DNA from: Bacteroidota bacterium
GTDB taxonomy: Bacteria > Bacteroidota > Bacteroidia > Palsa-965
Direction: 5' to 3'
Assembly: GCA_013298545.1 (NCBI GenBank)
Contig: JAAFIA010000013.1
Location: 1-55,255 of the forward strand
DNA: 55,255 nucleotides
The number at the start of each line of letters is the position of its first letter. Position 1 is the first letter of the stretch. Shown in pieces: positions 47,936 through 55,255 of the stretch. The notes beneath the pieces are model-generated. The model was not told the origin of the DNA. It made no database searches and saw only the letters and a list, made by a program, of their open reading frames with translations. The position numbers were made by a program, and so were the translations under genes.

Positions 47936-50428
47936 ATGGTCATGTTAAACAAAAGCATTTCTAATTTGCCCGCTGCACCAAAGACACAGTGGTGGAAACA
48001 GAAAACGAATGCGGCTCTTTTGGGGGTTGCCGTTTTTATGAGTGCCTGTTTGCCTCCGGCAGAGCCTTACCCAACACAAAATCCAGCATCTATTGTTGCA
48101 CAAGCACAACAACTTTCGGATAGTTTGGAGTCTTACATTATGCGTTGGACACAAAATCAAGTTGGCGATAGTATTCCAGACTCGCTGATTCCAGATGGAA
48201 TTACAGATAGCCGTGATTTTTATTTGAAAGATCCAGCATTGGCTACAGATGCCGAGACTTGGGCTATTCGTTATGCGAAACCAATTGACAAAGACTCACT
48301 TTATTCAGGGATTCCTGATCCTAAAATCACGTATTTGTTTTTAGGAACAGCTTTAGCTCCTTTTGGAAGTAAGCTCGTTATCGAAGGACAATACCCACAT
48401 TGCCGTTTTTTTTCGATTCAAATTTCGCCACCACTGAATGGTGAAGAGTATTATGCACAACGTCAGTTTGGAACAGCCGAAGTGTCTATTGTTGATGCTG
48501 ATATTGAACCCAATCCGGGAAGTGTGAATCCATTTCGTGTGGGTGCAAACCGCAACGCGCCCAACCGCGATTATAAAATGGAATTTGAGTTAACAACAGG
48601 CAATCCAACCGCACTCAACGACAGCGCGCATGATTATCCTTATCGTAAAAATGTCAATACACGAAAAGGAGCTTTGATGGTTTGTCAAGGACCCTTGGGT
48701 TTTGAAACGATTGCCAATACACCATTGCCTCTGAACAAGCAAGGTATGTGGGATTTGGGTTGCGTCTGGATTCGCTATTACGAACCAGATTCCGCCGTTG
48801 GTCCATTGGGTGGAGTTCCCTTGCCAAAAGTCTATTTTGAATTGCCCAATGGCTCGCGCTATTTTATTGGGTCAAATTTTACGGAATTGGTAAATCGTGC
48901 CAATACAACCAGCCCCAACCGTGTTACAACAGGTTATATGAATCCAAACTTTGGCCCGAAAGTAGGTTGGTACAAATCGTGGGGCATTGTGCGTAGTATT
49001 TTCAACGGTATTGCACAATCCAATGGATGGAGCCGCGTGGATAGCAGCGCACACATTCGCGCCTTGGATTTGGGTTATACCGGAAGAAGCGAATTTCGTC
49101 CTGCTCCGGCCAACATTGAACCACATGCGACAACCAATAACTACTGTACCTACATGGGGCGCGATGTGGGTATTCCAGAAGGTATGGTGGCCGTGCTTAC
49201 GGGTAAATTACCCACTTTTCCGCAAACCTATCAAGGACAAACAACCATGACGGCTGGGGATGTGCGTTACTGGAGCATTGTAGGAATTGATACCGATCCT
49301 TTTTCGCCGCTTCCGGCCACCACCATCCATGCAATCGCAGATGATGAAGTGGTGTTAGATAACCAGCGAAATTATGTGATCGCATACTCGCGCACAACAG
49401 ATCGACCAACGAATGCAACTGCGGGCAATGGCGTTTCGTGGGTCGATTGGGGAACACAGACCAATGTGGGTTTACTCATGCGTTGGGTGAATGTTGGTCC
49501 TGAATGGCGTTTCTCGCTTGCACCACAAGAACATAATTTATCTTTTCTGCGCTCCGATTGGGGAAGCCCACAATACGATAGTACATTGATTGGAGTGAAT
49601 TGGCGCAATGGATTTATGCAATGTTATCTGCCACAAGTGCATTACATGACCAAAGCAGAATTTGAAGCACTAGGAAATAATTTAACTGCTGAAGTGATTC
49701 CAACATGGGTTGATAGTAGTTATACACTAGCTGGAGCAGCCGAATCCATTCGTGGTTTAGCGGGTGCATCTTCTGCACTAACCAATAATGCCGCAGATCA
49801 AGCATTTAATGCAAACGATGGAAATGTTGCTACTTTTTGGAGTAGTGCTTGGGGCATGCCGAATCAAATTATTGCGATTGATTTGGGTGCGGTGAAAAAA
49901 ATCTCCGCAGTAAAATTAAACTGGGACTGGATTTTCTTCGGAAAAGATTATACGGTTGAAGTGTCAAATGATAGTATCAACTGGACGGTTATTGCGACGG
50001 TTACGAATGAAAATGGGCAGATTGATTTGTATCGCAATTTGATGAATATCAGTGGTCGTTATGTACGGTTGAATTTGACTGCGTATAATGCGGGTTATTA
50101 CCGCTTGGCAGAGTTTGAAGTCTATACAACAGATTGTAGCTGTTCTGCGCCGCCAACTGGAATGAGCGAATCGCAATTGATGCGGAGCCGTATTCAGCTA
50201 TTTCCAAATCCAGCAAATGATTTTTTACAGTTTAATTTAGTTGGCATTCCGAACGAAGAGGTGTATCAAACGCGTATTTATTCGCTCGAGGGTAAATTGC
50301 TTTTAGATCAAGCACAGCAACAGCAAACGGGAAGAATTGATGTTTCGTCTTTAAATTCGGGTGTTTATCTTTTTGTTGCCGAAGGGCAATCGTGGAGGCG
50401 TTCGTTAAAATTTATGAAAGCAAACTAA
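47936..50428 (+). CDS. Large surface protein with F5/8C (discoidin) domain and T9SS sorting domain
   Basis: This 830-residue exported protein has an N-terminal hydrophobic segment (NAALLGVAVFMSAC) ending in a lipobox-like MSAC, so it may be a lipoprotein. A Pro/Gly-rich region of ~500 residues without a clear family follows. It contains an F5/8 type C (discoidin) domain (~630-740; SALTNNAADQAFNANDGNVATFWSS, IAIDLGAVKKISAVKLNW, VEVSNDSINWTVI, GRYVRLNLTAYN), which normally binds carbohydrates or lipids. The C-terminal ~65 residues from LFPNPANDFLQFNL to SLKFMKAN form a T9SS type A domain. ATG 47936 or 47942 could be used. A lipobox combined with a T9SS domain would be unusual. Confidence 0.8.
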   Translation: MVMLNKSISNLPAAPKTQWWKQKTNAALLGVAVFMSACLPPAEPYPTQNPASIVAQAQQLSDSLESYIMRWTQNQVGDSIPDSLIPDGITDSRDFYLKDPALATDAETWAIRYAKPIDKDSLYSGIPDPKITYLFLGTALAPFGSKLVIEGQYPHCRFFSIQISPPLNGEEYYAQRQFGTAEVSIVDADIEPNPGSVNPFRVGANRNAPNRDYKMEFELTTGNPTALNDSAHDYPYRKNVNTRKGALMVCQGPLGFETIANTPLPLNKQGMWDLGCVWIRYYEPDSAVGPLGGVPLPKVYFELPNGSRYFIGSNFTELVNRANTTSPNRVTTGYMNPNFGPKVGWYKSWGIVRSIFNGIAQSNGWSRVDSSAHIRALDLGYTGRSEFRPAPANIEPHATTNNYCTYMGRDVGIPEGMVAVLTGKLPTFPQTYQGQTTMTAGDVRYWSIVGIDTDPFSPLPATTIHAIADDEVVLDNQRNYVIAYSRTTDRPTNATAGNGVSWVDWGTQTNVGLLMRWVNVGPEWRFSLAPQEHNLSFLRSDWGSPQYDSTLIGVNWRNGFMQCYLPQVHYMTKAEFEALGNNLTAEVIPTWVDSSYTLAGAAESIRGLAGASSALTNNAADQAFNANDGNVATFWSSAWGMPNQIIAIDLGAVKKISAVKLNWDWIFFGKDYTVEVSNDSINWTVIATVTNENGQIDLYRNLMNISGRYVRLNLTAYNAGYYRLAEFEVYTTDCSCSAPPTGMSESQLMRSRIQLFPNPANDFLQFNLVGIPNEEVYQTRIYSLEGKLLLDQAQQQQTGRIDVSSLNSGVYLFVAEGQSWRRSLKFMKAN

Positions 50429-50445
50429 ATAATATCCGTTTCATC

Positions 50446-50483
50446 AAATCCGGTTTTGCCAAGCAGCAAAACCTGATTTTTTT
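50446..50483 (+). terminator. Intrinsic terminator downstream of the discoidin/T9SS gene
   Basis: GGTTTTGC (50452-50459) pairs with GCAAAACC (50466-50473), flanked by AAATC and GATTT, and followed by seven T. A good intrinsic terminator. Confidence 0.8.
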
Positions 50484-50531
50484 ATGTACAAACTCATATT
50501 TCTGAAAAATCCGCAGAACCATTAGGCTTCG

Positions 50532-50539
50532 TATCTTTA
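50532..50539 (+). promoter_or_regulatory. -7-like box (TATCTTTA) for the dCMP deaminase gene
   Basis: TATCTTTA differs from TAnnTTTG only in the last base and ends 7 bases before the ATG at 50547. Confidence 0.4.
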
Positions 50540-50546
50540 CCAGATT

Positions 50547-51035
50547 ATGTCTGATCTGGCTACAAAAAAACACCGTCCTTCCTTCGACGAGATTTATATG
50601 GATTTGGCGCAAAGTTTGGGTTTGCGCTCGCATTGTGTCAAAGCAAAAGTTGGTGCTGTGCTGACTAAAGATTCCCGCGTGATTTCGCTTGGGTATAACG
50701 GCCCGCCAGCAGGCACACACAATTGCGATATGGAATGGCCCGAACATGGCTGCCCGCGCGATAGCAAGGGCAGTTGTTCGCTTGCGTTACATGCAGAACA
50801 GAATGCGATTTTGTATGCAGCCAAAAACAATGTTCCAATCGAAGGATCAACCTTGTATGTTACGCTTTCGCCGTGTATTTCGTGTGCGCGTATTATTTAT
50901 ACAACCGGAATTAAACGTGTGATCTATTTGGATTCGTATGCGCAGTTTAAAGGTCTTCCTTCTGACGAAGGCGTTGATTTTCTGCGCAAGTTTGGTGTGA
51001 AAGTAGAACGTTATGAAACACCCGTTTCTGCATGA
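50547..51035 (+). CDS. Deoxycytidylate (dCMP) deaminase family enzyme
   Basis: This 162-residue zinc deaminase converts dCMP to dUMP, supplying thymidylate synthase. The zinc and catalytic residues are visible: H82-A-E84 in LALHAEQNAILYAA and C110-x2-C113 in TLSPCISCARIIY. VGAVLTKDSRVISLGYNGPPAGTHNC matches dCMP deaminase rather than cytidine or tRNA deaminase. Additional cysteines (C60, C69, C77) near the nucleotide site fit ComE-like dCMP deaminases. The last 4 bases overlap the CtpA gene, so the two are translated together although functionally unrelated. Confidence 0.95.
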   Translation: MSDLATKKHRPSFDEIYMDLAQSLGLRSHCVKAKVGAVLTKDSRVISLGYNGPPAGTHNCDMEWPEHGCPRDSKGSCSLALHAEQNAILYAAKNNVPIEGSTLYVTLSPCISCARIIYTTGIKRVIYLDSYAQFKGLPSDEGVDFLRKFGVKVERYETPVSA

Positions 51036-52597
51036 AACATTTGCCGTTATTCGTTCCGCTTTTTTGTGGAACAACATTTGCACTCGGTATTTTCATTGGT
51101 TCGTATATCAGTGGAAATGCTCCATCTTACAATCAAAAATACGATAAGCTTAAAGCGGTTTTAGGTATTGTAGAGCACGATTATGTGGATTCGGTGAATA
51201 GCAAAGAATTGGTGGATGAAACGATTGGTGCGATGCTCGATAATTTGGATCCGCATTCGGGTTATTATTCAGCCGATGAAACGCGGGCGATGAACGAACC
51301 TTTGCAAGGAAATTTTCAGGGCATTGGTATCGAATACAACATCGTTCGCGATACGGTAATTGTTGTGAATGTGGTGAAAGGCGGGCCATCGGAAGTGGCC
51401 GGATTGCGCTCGGGCGATCGCTTGCTTACGGCTGACAAAGCGCCATTGACAGGAAAAGATTCGGAAGAAAAAAGCATTCGCGAAAAATTGCGCGGGCCTG
51501 GCGGAACTTCTGTAAGCGTAAGTGTATTGCGACAAAAGAAGAAACTGGAGTTTTCGATCACACGCGGAACGGTTCCGATTTATAGTGTGGATGTGGCGTA
51601 CATGATGAACAGCGAAGTGGGTTATTTAAAATTGGCGCGTTTTGCTGAAACGAGTTACGACGAATTTAAAAAAGCCACCGATGATTTGCTCCAATCGGGG
51701 ATGAAAAAAATGATATTTGATTTGCGCGGAAATGGCGGCGGTGTTTTGGAATCAGCGGTTGATATTGCAGATGAATTTCTTTCGGGTGGAAAAATGATTG
51801 TTTATACGCAAGGTCGTGTGGAGGGTCGAATTGATTATCGCGCAACATCAAAAGGGCGGTTAGAAAAAATTGCGTTGGTTGTGCTGGTCGATGAAAATTC
51901 GGCTTCGGCGAGTGAAATTATTGCGGGTGCTATTCAGGACAATGATCGTGGAAAAATTGTTGGTCGTCGTACGTTCGGGAAAGGATTGGTTCAGGAGAAT
52001 CGTCGTTTGGCAGATGGATCGGGATTTCGGTTGACGATAGCGCGTTATTATACACCAACGGGGCGGTGCATTCAGAAACCTTACGATAAAGGACATGCGG
52101 CATACGAAGAAGAGGAGCGCGATCGGTATGCGCGTGGGGAATTGTTTAGTGCAGACAGTATTCGTTTTGCAGATTCGTTGAAATTCAAAACGCCCGCTGG
52201 AAAAATTGTATATGGTGGCGGTGGCATCATGCCAGATGTTTTTGTGCCGTTAGACACAAGTGGTAATTCGTCGTATTTGAGCGAGTTGTTTTTCAACAAT
52301 GTGTTTACGCCATTTGGGTTGGATTACAAGGAAAAAAATATTACGACACTTGAGAACATGGGCCGCGAGAATTTTATGGCATCGTTTGTGGTTTCGGATG
52401 GGTTGCGAAATCAGTTTTTAGATTATGCAACAGTAAGCGGGGTGGCGCGAAGCGCGCGGGGGGCAGCAAATTCAGACACGCAAATTCGTTTGTACATCAA
52501 AGCATACATTGGTCGTGTGATGTGGGACGACTTGGGTTTTTATCCGGTTTGGAATGCGGTGGATCCTGCGGTGAAGAAGGCGTTGGAGGTGATTTGA
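51032..52597 (+). CDS. S41-family C-terminal processing protease (CtpA/Prc-like)
   Basis: This 521-residue protein has an N-terminal signal anchor (LFVPLFCGTTFALGIFIGSYI) and a short helical segment with VEHDYVDSVNSKELVDETIGAMLDNLDPHSGYYS. A PDZ domain (~90-175; GIGIEYNIVRDTVIVVNVVKGGPSEVAGLRSGDRLL) and the S41 catalytic domain follow, with nucleophile S292 region in DENSASASEIIAGAIQD and lysine K317 in RTFGKGLVQ. It cleaves periplasmic proteins at their C-termini. The gene overlaps the deaminase by four bases. A 239-base gap follows with no gene or clear signal. Confidence 0.95.
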   Translation: MKHLPLFVPLFCGTTFALGIFIGSYISGNAPSYNQKYDKLKAVLGIVEHDYVDSVNSKELVDETIGAMLDNLDPHSGYYSADETRAMNEPLQGNFQGIGIEYNIVRDTVIVVNVVKGGPSEVAGLRSGDRLLTADKAPLTGKDSEEKSIREKLRGPGGTSVSVSVLRQKKKLEFSITRGTVPIYSVDVAYMMNSEVGYLKLARFAETSYDEFKKATDDLLQSGMKKMIFDLRGNGGGVLESAVDIADEFLSGGKMIVYTQGRVEGRIDYRATSKGRLEKIALVVLVDENSASASEIIAGAIQDNDRGKIVGRRTFGKGLVQENRRLADGSGFRLTIARYYTPTGRCIQKPYDKGHAAYEEEERDRYARGELFSADSIRFADSLKFKTPAGKIVYGGGGIMPDVFVPLDTSGNSSYLSELFFNNVFTPFGLDYKEKNITTLENMGRENFMASFVVSDGLRNQFLDYATVSGVARSARGAANSDTQIRLYIKAYIGRVMWDDLGFYPVWNAVDPAVKKALEVI

Positions 52598-52836
52598 GGG
52601 GGGCAATAGAGGGCTAAGACAGGTTAACTTGTTCAAAAACTTCAATGTTATAATTCTCCCCCATAAAATTAGGTCATCAAACTTAAGGTAGTTCCTTCAT
52701 TTGAGTTGTCAGTTGTTGCCTACACCACGCTATGCGAAAGCGAGCGCGAGTTTCAGAAAGTGGGGCATGTGAATTTGATTTGGTGAGGAGACTGAGAAGA
52801 TGCTTTTGAATTCAAGTAAATAAAAGCTAGCTTAGT

Positions 52837-54420
52837 ATGCTTGATCTATTTGATATGTTCCGCTTGTTTCGTTTTGTTTTTTTCTTTTGGTGCTGTATGG
52901 TTTTGTTCACGACAAGGCTGTGTGGACAAATTACAATTGACTGGGAAAAAAACTATGGCGGTTCGTCGCATGATTTTCTAAATGCGGTACAGGCTACCCA
53001 AGATGGAGGATATTTACTTGTTGGGCATTCCGGATCTAGTGATTTTGATTGCGATACATCTTATGGGAGCAATGATTTTTTTATAATTAAAACAGATAGC
53101 ATCGGGCAAATTCAGTGGAGCAAACATTTTGGTGGCACCGACTGGGATGCAGCTTATGATGTTATTGAGATCAGCAGCAGTAATTTCATCATCGCAGGGC
53201 GAACACTTTCCTCGAATACAGATGTGACATTTTCTCATGGAAGTTGGGACATTTGGATCATTCAAATCGATGCTACAGGAAATTTGATTTGGGAAAAAAC
53301 GTATGGTGGTTCTTCGTTTGAAGGCGTTTGGGATATGGAAGAAGCTTCGCCTAATGCGTTTCTACTCGCCGGATATTCTGCTTCAAACAACGGCGATCTG
53401 GGTTCGGGTTTTGGACAAACAGATGCCGTAGTGATGAAAATAGATTCGCTCGGTAATTTAAGTTGGTTGCATCAATTTGGAGGTAATGGCGATGATTGGT
53501 TTTATGATCTTCAAACAATATCCGATGGAGGTATTGTTGTTACGGGTAGCACAAATTCGGTTAACGGGCAAGTTGCCAACAACTATGGAAATGCTGATGC
53601 TTGGGTTGTATGGCTCGATTCTCTTGGCAATCTGATTTCGAACAAAACGTACGGAGGTAGTCTGTACGATAATTTTCAAAATGCGCTTGTGCTTGCCAAT
53701 GGCGATCTTCTGCTTACAGGAACAACGGAATCGTATGATTATGACGTAACAAATAATTATGGACAGAAGGATTATTGGCTTGTGAGAACAGATAGCTCAG
53801 GTCTTATACTTTGGCAAAAAAACTATGGCGGATCAGGAAACGATATTGCAAATAAAACCATTGCACCCAATGCTTCCGAATTTATACTATGCGGGTATTC
53901 ATCTTCTACCGATAACGACGTTACAGGAAACTATGGGTTGACAGATTTTTGGGTGGTACAGATGGATTTCTTTGGTCAGCTTGTTCAAGAAAATCACTTC
54001 GGTAGTTCGTTAGATGAAGGTGGGAGTATTTATCTTGTAGATAGTGCAAATTTTGTGTTGTATGGAAGTTCGGAGGGATACGATTATGACATAGCGACAA
54101 ATTATGGTGGGCGCGATTATTGGTTTGCAGCCATGCAATATCAATCCGTTACCGGAATAACATCCATCTCTACACCATCAAGACGAGTCGGATTTCCTGT
54201 TCCGGCAACAGATCAATTTAGTTTTTCGTTGCTCGAAGGAGAAGTAGTAAACGCTATTGCACTATACGATCTTGCTGGAAAACTGATCGGCAAGCCTATG
54301 GGCACAAGCAATAAAAACACCTATACAATTGATATTGGAGAATTGCCGAATGGTATTTACATCACCACCGTCCAAACATCGCGAGGAAGTTTTATGATGC
54401 AGACGATTGTGATGCGTTAA
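52837..54420 (+). CDS. Secreted seven-repeat beta-propeller-like protein with T9SS domain
   Basis: This 527-residue protein has a hydrophobic N-terminal signal (FRLFRFVFFFWCCMVLFTTRLCG) followed by seven copies of a ~55-residue unit. Its pattern is W-x-K-x-Y/F-G-G-S ... D-G-G-[YI]-[LV]-[LV]-x-G ... Y/F-G-x-x-D-x-[WF]-[IV]-[IV]-[KR]-x-D-S-x-G; good examples begin WEKNYGGSSHDF, WSKHFGGTDWDA and WQKNYGGSGNDI. Such repeats are expected to close into a seven-bladed propeller. The C-terminal ~75 residues from GFPVPATDQFSF to MMQTIVMR form a T9SS sorting domain. Probably a surface-exposed protein; ligand unknown. ATG 52837 is used; 52855 is an alternative. Confidence 0.85.
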   Translation: MLDLFDMFRLFRFVFFFWCCMVLFTTRLCGQITIDWEKNYGGSSHDFLNAVQATQDGGYLLVGHSGSSDFDCDTSYGSNDFFIIKTDSIGQIQWSKHFGGTDWDAAYDVIEISSSNFIIAGRTLSSNTDVTFSHGSWDIWIIQIDATGNLIWEKTYGGSSFEGVWDMEEASPNAFLLAGYSASNNGDLGSGFGQTDAVVMKIDSLGNLSWLHQFGGNGDDWFYDLQTISDGGIVVTGSTNSVNGQVANNYGNADAWVVWLDSLGNLISNKTYGGSLYDNFQNALVLANGDLLLTGTTESYDYDVTNNYGQKDYWLVRTDSSGLILWQKNYGGSGNDIANKTIAPNASEFILCGYSSSTDNDVTGNYGLTDFWVVQMDFFGQLVQENHFGSSLDEGGSIYLVDSANFVLYGSSEGYDYDIATNYGGRDYWFAAMQYQSVTGITSISTPSRRVGFPVPATDQFSFSLLEGEVVNAIALYDLAGKLIGKPMGTSNKNTYTIDIGELPNGIYITTVQTSRGSFMMQTIVMR

Positions 54421-54470
54421 AAGGATGGGATAACTTTATAATTTTAGGAAGAAGATACTCCATCGCTAAA

Positions 54471-54510
54471 AAAAAGAGGCTGCTCTCGACTTTTGAGACA
54501 GCCTCTTTTT
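54471..54510. terminator. Bidirectional intrinsic terminator ending the propeller gene and array
   Basis: AAAAAGAGGCTG (54471-54482) pairs with CAGCCTCTTTTT (54499-54510). An inner TCTC/GAGA stem is offset by one bulged base. It terminates the plus-strand propeller gene and, in the opposite direction, the minus-strand repeat array. The hairpin sequence differs from the one at 54859 although both occupy the same place in the unit. Confidence 0.85.
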
Positions 54511-54571
54511 CGCTCCCCCTCCTGGACTCGAACCAGCTCCGATAGTTATCGGAGCCATGATTAAGAGTCTC
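54511..54571 (-). pseudogene. tRNA-Asn-like 3' fragment, unit 1
   Basis: On the minus strand the fragment reads from an anticodon-loop-like CTCTTAA through an interrupted variable region to a T-arm, CTGGTTCGAGTCCAG, and an acceptor strand AGGGGGA followed by discriminator G. This matches the 3' half of a tRNA-Asn from this phylum. There is no D arm or 5' acceptor half, and the variable loop is replaced by a hairpin (arms GCTCCGAT/ATCGGAGC). It begins directly at the stop codon of the GIY-YIG gene and cannot be a functional tRNA. Confidence 0.65.
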
Positions 54572-54851
54572 AATATTTTAAGAGAAGTTTTTCATTCATC
54601 TCAGGATATTTTTTCAGGTTACGGATGTAAGTTGCACTTTTCATTTTTTTGATGTGAGACTCGATCCTCATCGCTTGCTTTTTTGACACACACAAAATCG
54701 TATGGAATAAACCCCAATCATCTGCTTTTGCCGTGTATTTATGCGCTTCTGCATTTGCATGAAATTCTAAACGCTCGACAAGATTCCCACTCATTCCCGT
54801 ATAGAAACGATTCAATTTTTCAGAATAAAGGATATATACAACGTATTGCAT
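54570..54851 (-). CDS. GIY-YIG nuclease-domain protein, copy 1
   Basis: This 93-residue protein consists of a single GIY-YIG domain: MQYVVYILYSEKLNRFYTGMSGNLVERLEFH. Its VYILYS and FYTGMS segments correspond to the GIY and YIG strands, with R in VERLEFH as the conserved arginine. SKKQAMRIESHIKKMKSATYIRNL holds the glutamate-containing catalytic helix. Such single-domain proteins cut DNA as mobile or repair nucleases. The ATG at 54851 lies 4 bases after a terminator's T-run, so no separate promoter is apparent. The TGA stop touches the tRNA-like fragment. The second copy encodes an identical product. Confidence 0.88.
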   Translation of the reverse strand: MQYVVYILYSEKLNRFYTGMSGNLVERLEFHANAEAHKYTAKADDWGLFHTILCVSKKQAMRIESHIKKMKSATYIRNLKKYPEMNEKLLLKY

Positions 54852-54858
54852 GGCTAAA

Positions 54859-54892
54859 AAAAAGTCCCGAAACATGCGTTTCGGGACTTTTT
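54859..54892. terminator. Intrinsic terminator between array units
   Basis: AAAAAGTCCCGAAAC (54859-54873) pairs perfectly with GTTTCGGGACTTTTT (54878-54892) around an ATGC loop. On the minus strand it follows the unit-2 tRNA fragment and precedes the copy-1 ATG at 54851 after 4 bases. Confidence 0.88.
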
Positions 54893-54953
54893 CGCTCCCC
54901 CTCCTGGACTCGAACCAGCTCCGATAGCTATCGGAGCCATGATTAAGAGTCTC
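54893..54953 (-). pseudogene. tRNA-Asn-like 3' fragment with perfect 20-bp palindrome, unit 2
   Basis: It matches unit 1 except C instead of T at 54928, which makes positions 54918-54937 a perfect 20-bp palindrome, GCTCCGATAG followed by CTATCGGAGC. The T-arm TTCGAGT loop and AGGGGGA acceptor strand are intact. The 5' half of the tRNA is missing. Confidence 0.65.
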
Positions 54954-55233
54954 AATATTTTAAGAGAAGTTTTTCATTCATCTCAGGATATTTTTTCAGG
55001 TTACGGATGTAAGTTGCACTTTTCATTTTTTTGATGTGAGACTCGATCCTCATCGCTTGCTTTTTTGACACACACAAAATCGTATGGAATAAACCCCAAT
55101 CATCTGCTTTTGCCGTGTATTTATGCGCTTCTGCATTTGCATGAAATTCTAAACGCTCGACAAGATTCCCACTCATTCCCGTATAGAAACGATTCAATTT
55201 TTCAGAATAAAGGATATATACAACGTATTGCAT
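54952..55233 (-). CDS. GIY-YIG nuclease-domain protein, copy 2
   Basis: This 93-residue product is identical to copy 1, with the same GIY-YIG features (VYILYS, FYTGMS, R-x-E helix). The identical coding DNA indicates a recent duplication or continuing homogenisation by gene conversion. It ends at the TGA touching the unit-2 tRNA fragment. Its start at 55233 is followed by AAAAAAAAGTCCCGAAAC, the left arm of another terminator, cut by the window edge. Confidence 0.88.
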   Translation of the reverse strand: MQYVVYILYSEKLNRFYTGMSGNLVERLEFHANAEAHKYTAKADDWGLFHTILCVSKKQAMRIESHIKKMKSATYIRNLKKYPEMNEKLLLKY

Positions 55234-55240
55234 GGCTAAA

Positions 55241-55255
55241 AAAAAGTCCCGAAAC
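55241..55255. terminator. Left arm of a third terminator hairpin, cut by the window end
   Basis: AAAAAGTCCCGAAAC is identical to the left arm at 54859-54873, and the spacing from the copy-2 ATG is the same. It shows that at least one more unit boundary lies beyond the window. Confidence 0.7.

Larger units (their letters stand above)
54511..55255 (-). repeat. Tandem 382-bp repeat of [GIY-YIG gene + tRNA 3' fragment + terminator]
   Basis: Positions 54511-54873 recur at 54893-55255, offset exactly 382. The two GIY-YIG products are identical. The only difference I noticed in the copied DNA is T at 54546 against C at 54928. Read on the minus strand a unit is: ATG of a 93-residue endonuclease, its TGA, a tRNA-like 3' fragment containing a ~20-bp palindrome, then an intrinsic terminator and a 4-base gap to the next ATG. 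At the right window edge (55241-55255) the left arm of a further identical terminator begins, so the array continues outside. Confidence 0.9.

Noticed and set aside
52598-52836. Possible small gene or RNA in the 239-base gap before the propeller gene
   Set aside because: No open frame with a plausible start, no terminator-like hairpin and no clear promoter box could be found.
54511-55255. CRISPR array or rRNA/tRNA operon
   Set aside because: The repeat unit is 382 bp with an embedded coding gene, not short repeats with unique spacers; the tRNA-like parts lack their 5' half.

Overview
The window looks like a chromosome segment from a free-living member of the Bacteroidota (Flavobacteriia/Chitinophagia-like). 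Evidence: several secreted proteins end in a type IX secretion (T9SS) type A sorting domain; the IspG is the long form with a large central insertion; many starts are preceded by the Bacteroidota -7 promoter box TAnnTTTG rather than a Shine-Dalgarno site; and there are FadL-like, Omp85-like and Crp-type proteins typical of the phylum. Coding density is high, base composition is about 40% GC, and no rRNA, intact tRNA, phage or CRISPR array is present.

Layout. 1-372: gene-free, with TTTGCG/TTCGCG-type intergenic repeats and an 18-bp palindrome. 373-13598: mostly housekeeping: cysteine desulfurase, a DMT transporter, the MEP-pathway enzymes IspG and DXS (not adjacent), an orphan cytochrome oxidase subunit III, phosphoglycerate kinase with a small lipoprotein, two PKD/T9SS cargo proteins and a GH-A glycosidase. 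13652-18460 (minus strand): a lone P-loop ATPase, then the polyphosphate genes ppx and ppk1, and a SixA-like phosphatase. 18593-27044: envelope and signalling: FadL-like porin, T9SS esterase, a propeller sensor kinase with its NarL-type regulator, and two outer-membrane-type proteins with a lipoprotein. 27170-27916: a superoxide dismutase with a Tat signal.

28015-29646 is an AT-rich, overlapping three-gene cassette (TIGR04255-like protein, unknown protein, HEPN-like protein) that looks acquired and could be a toxin-antitoxin or defence module. 29784-34176 is a stress/redox block: PAS histidine kinase, a receiver-Crp fusion regulator, DoxX protein, small membrane protein, tandem universal-stress protein and a small conserved protein. 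It is followed by a patatin remnant cut by a 163-bp MITE-like element, then a LysE exporter and a second Crp regulator.

36022-40584 ends in a tightly overlapping operon (DoxX-like, UbiA prenyltransferase, type III polyketide synthase, methyltransferase, FAD oxidoreductase). Its content resembles the srsABC phenolic-lipid genes of Streptomyces plus a prenyltransferase, so it probably makes a methylated, possibly prenylated phenolic lipid or quinone. 40661-47805 carries a peroxiredoxin, Omp85-like barrel, M48-like peptidase, outer-membrane protein, DinB-like protein, NRDE protein, ATP-grasp protein and a LytS/LytTR pair. 47936-54420 has two large T9SS cargo proteins flanking dCMP deaminase and a CtpA-type protease.

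The right edge (54511-55255) is the most unusual part: a 382-bp tandem repeat. On the minus strand each unit is a 93-residue GIY-YIG endonuclease gene, then the 3' part of a tRNA-Asn-like gene with a roughly 20-bp palindrome, then an intrinsic terminator. The array runs off the window and looks like a minimal tRNA-associated nuclease element.
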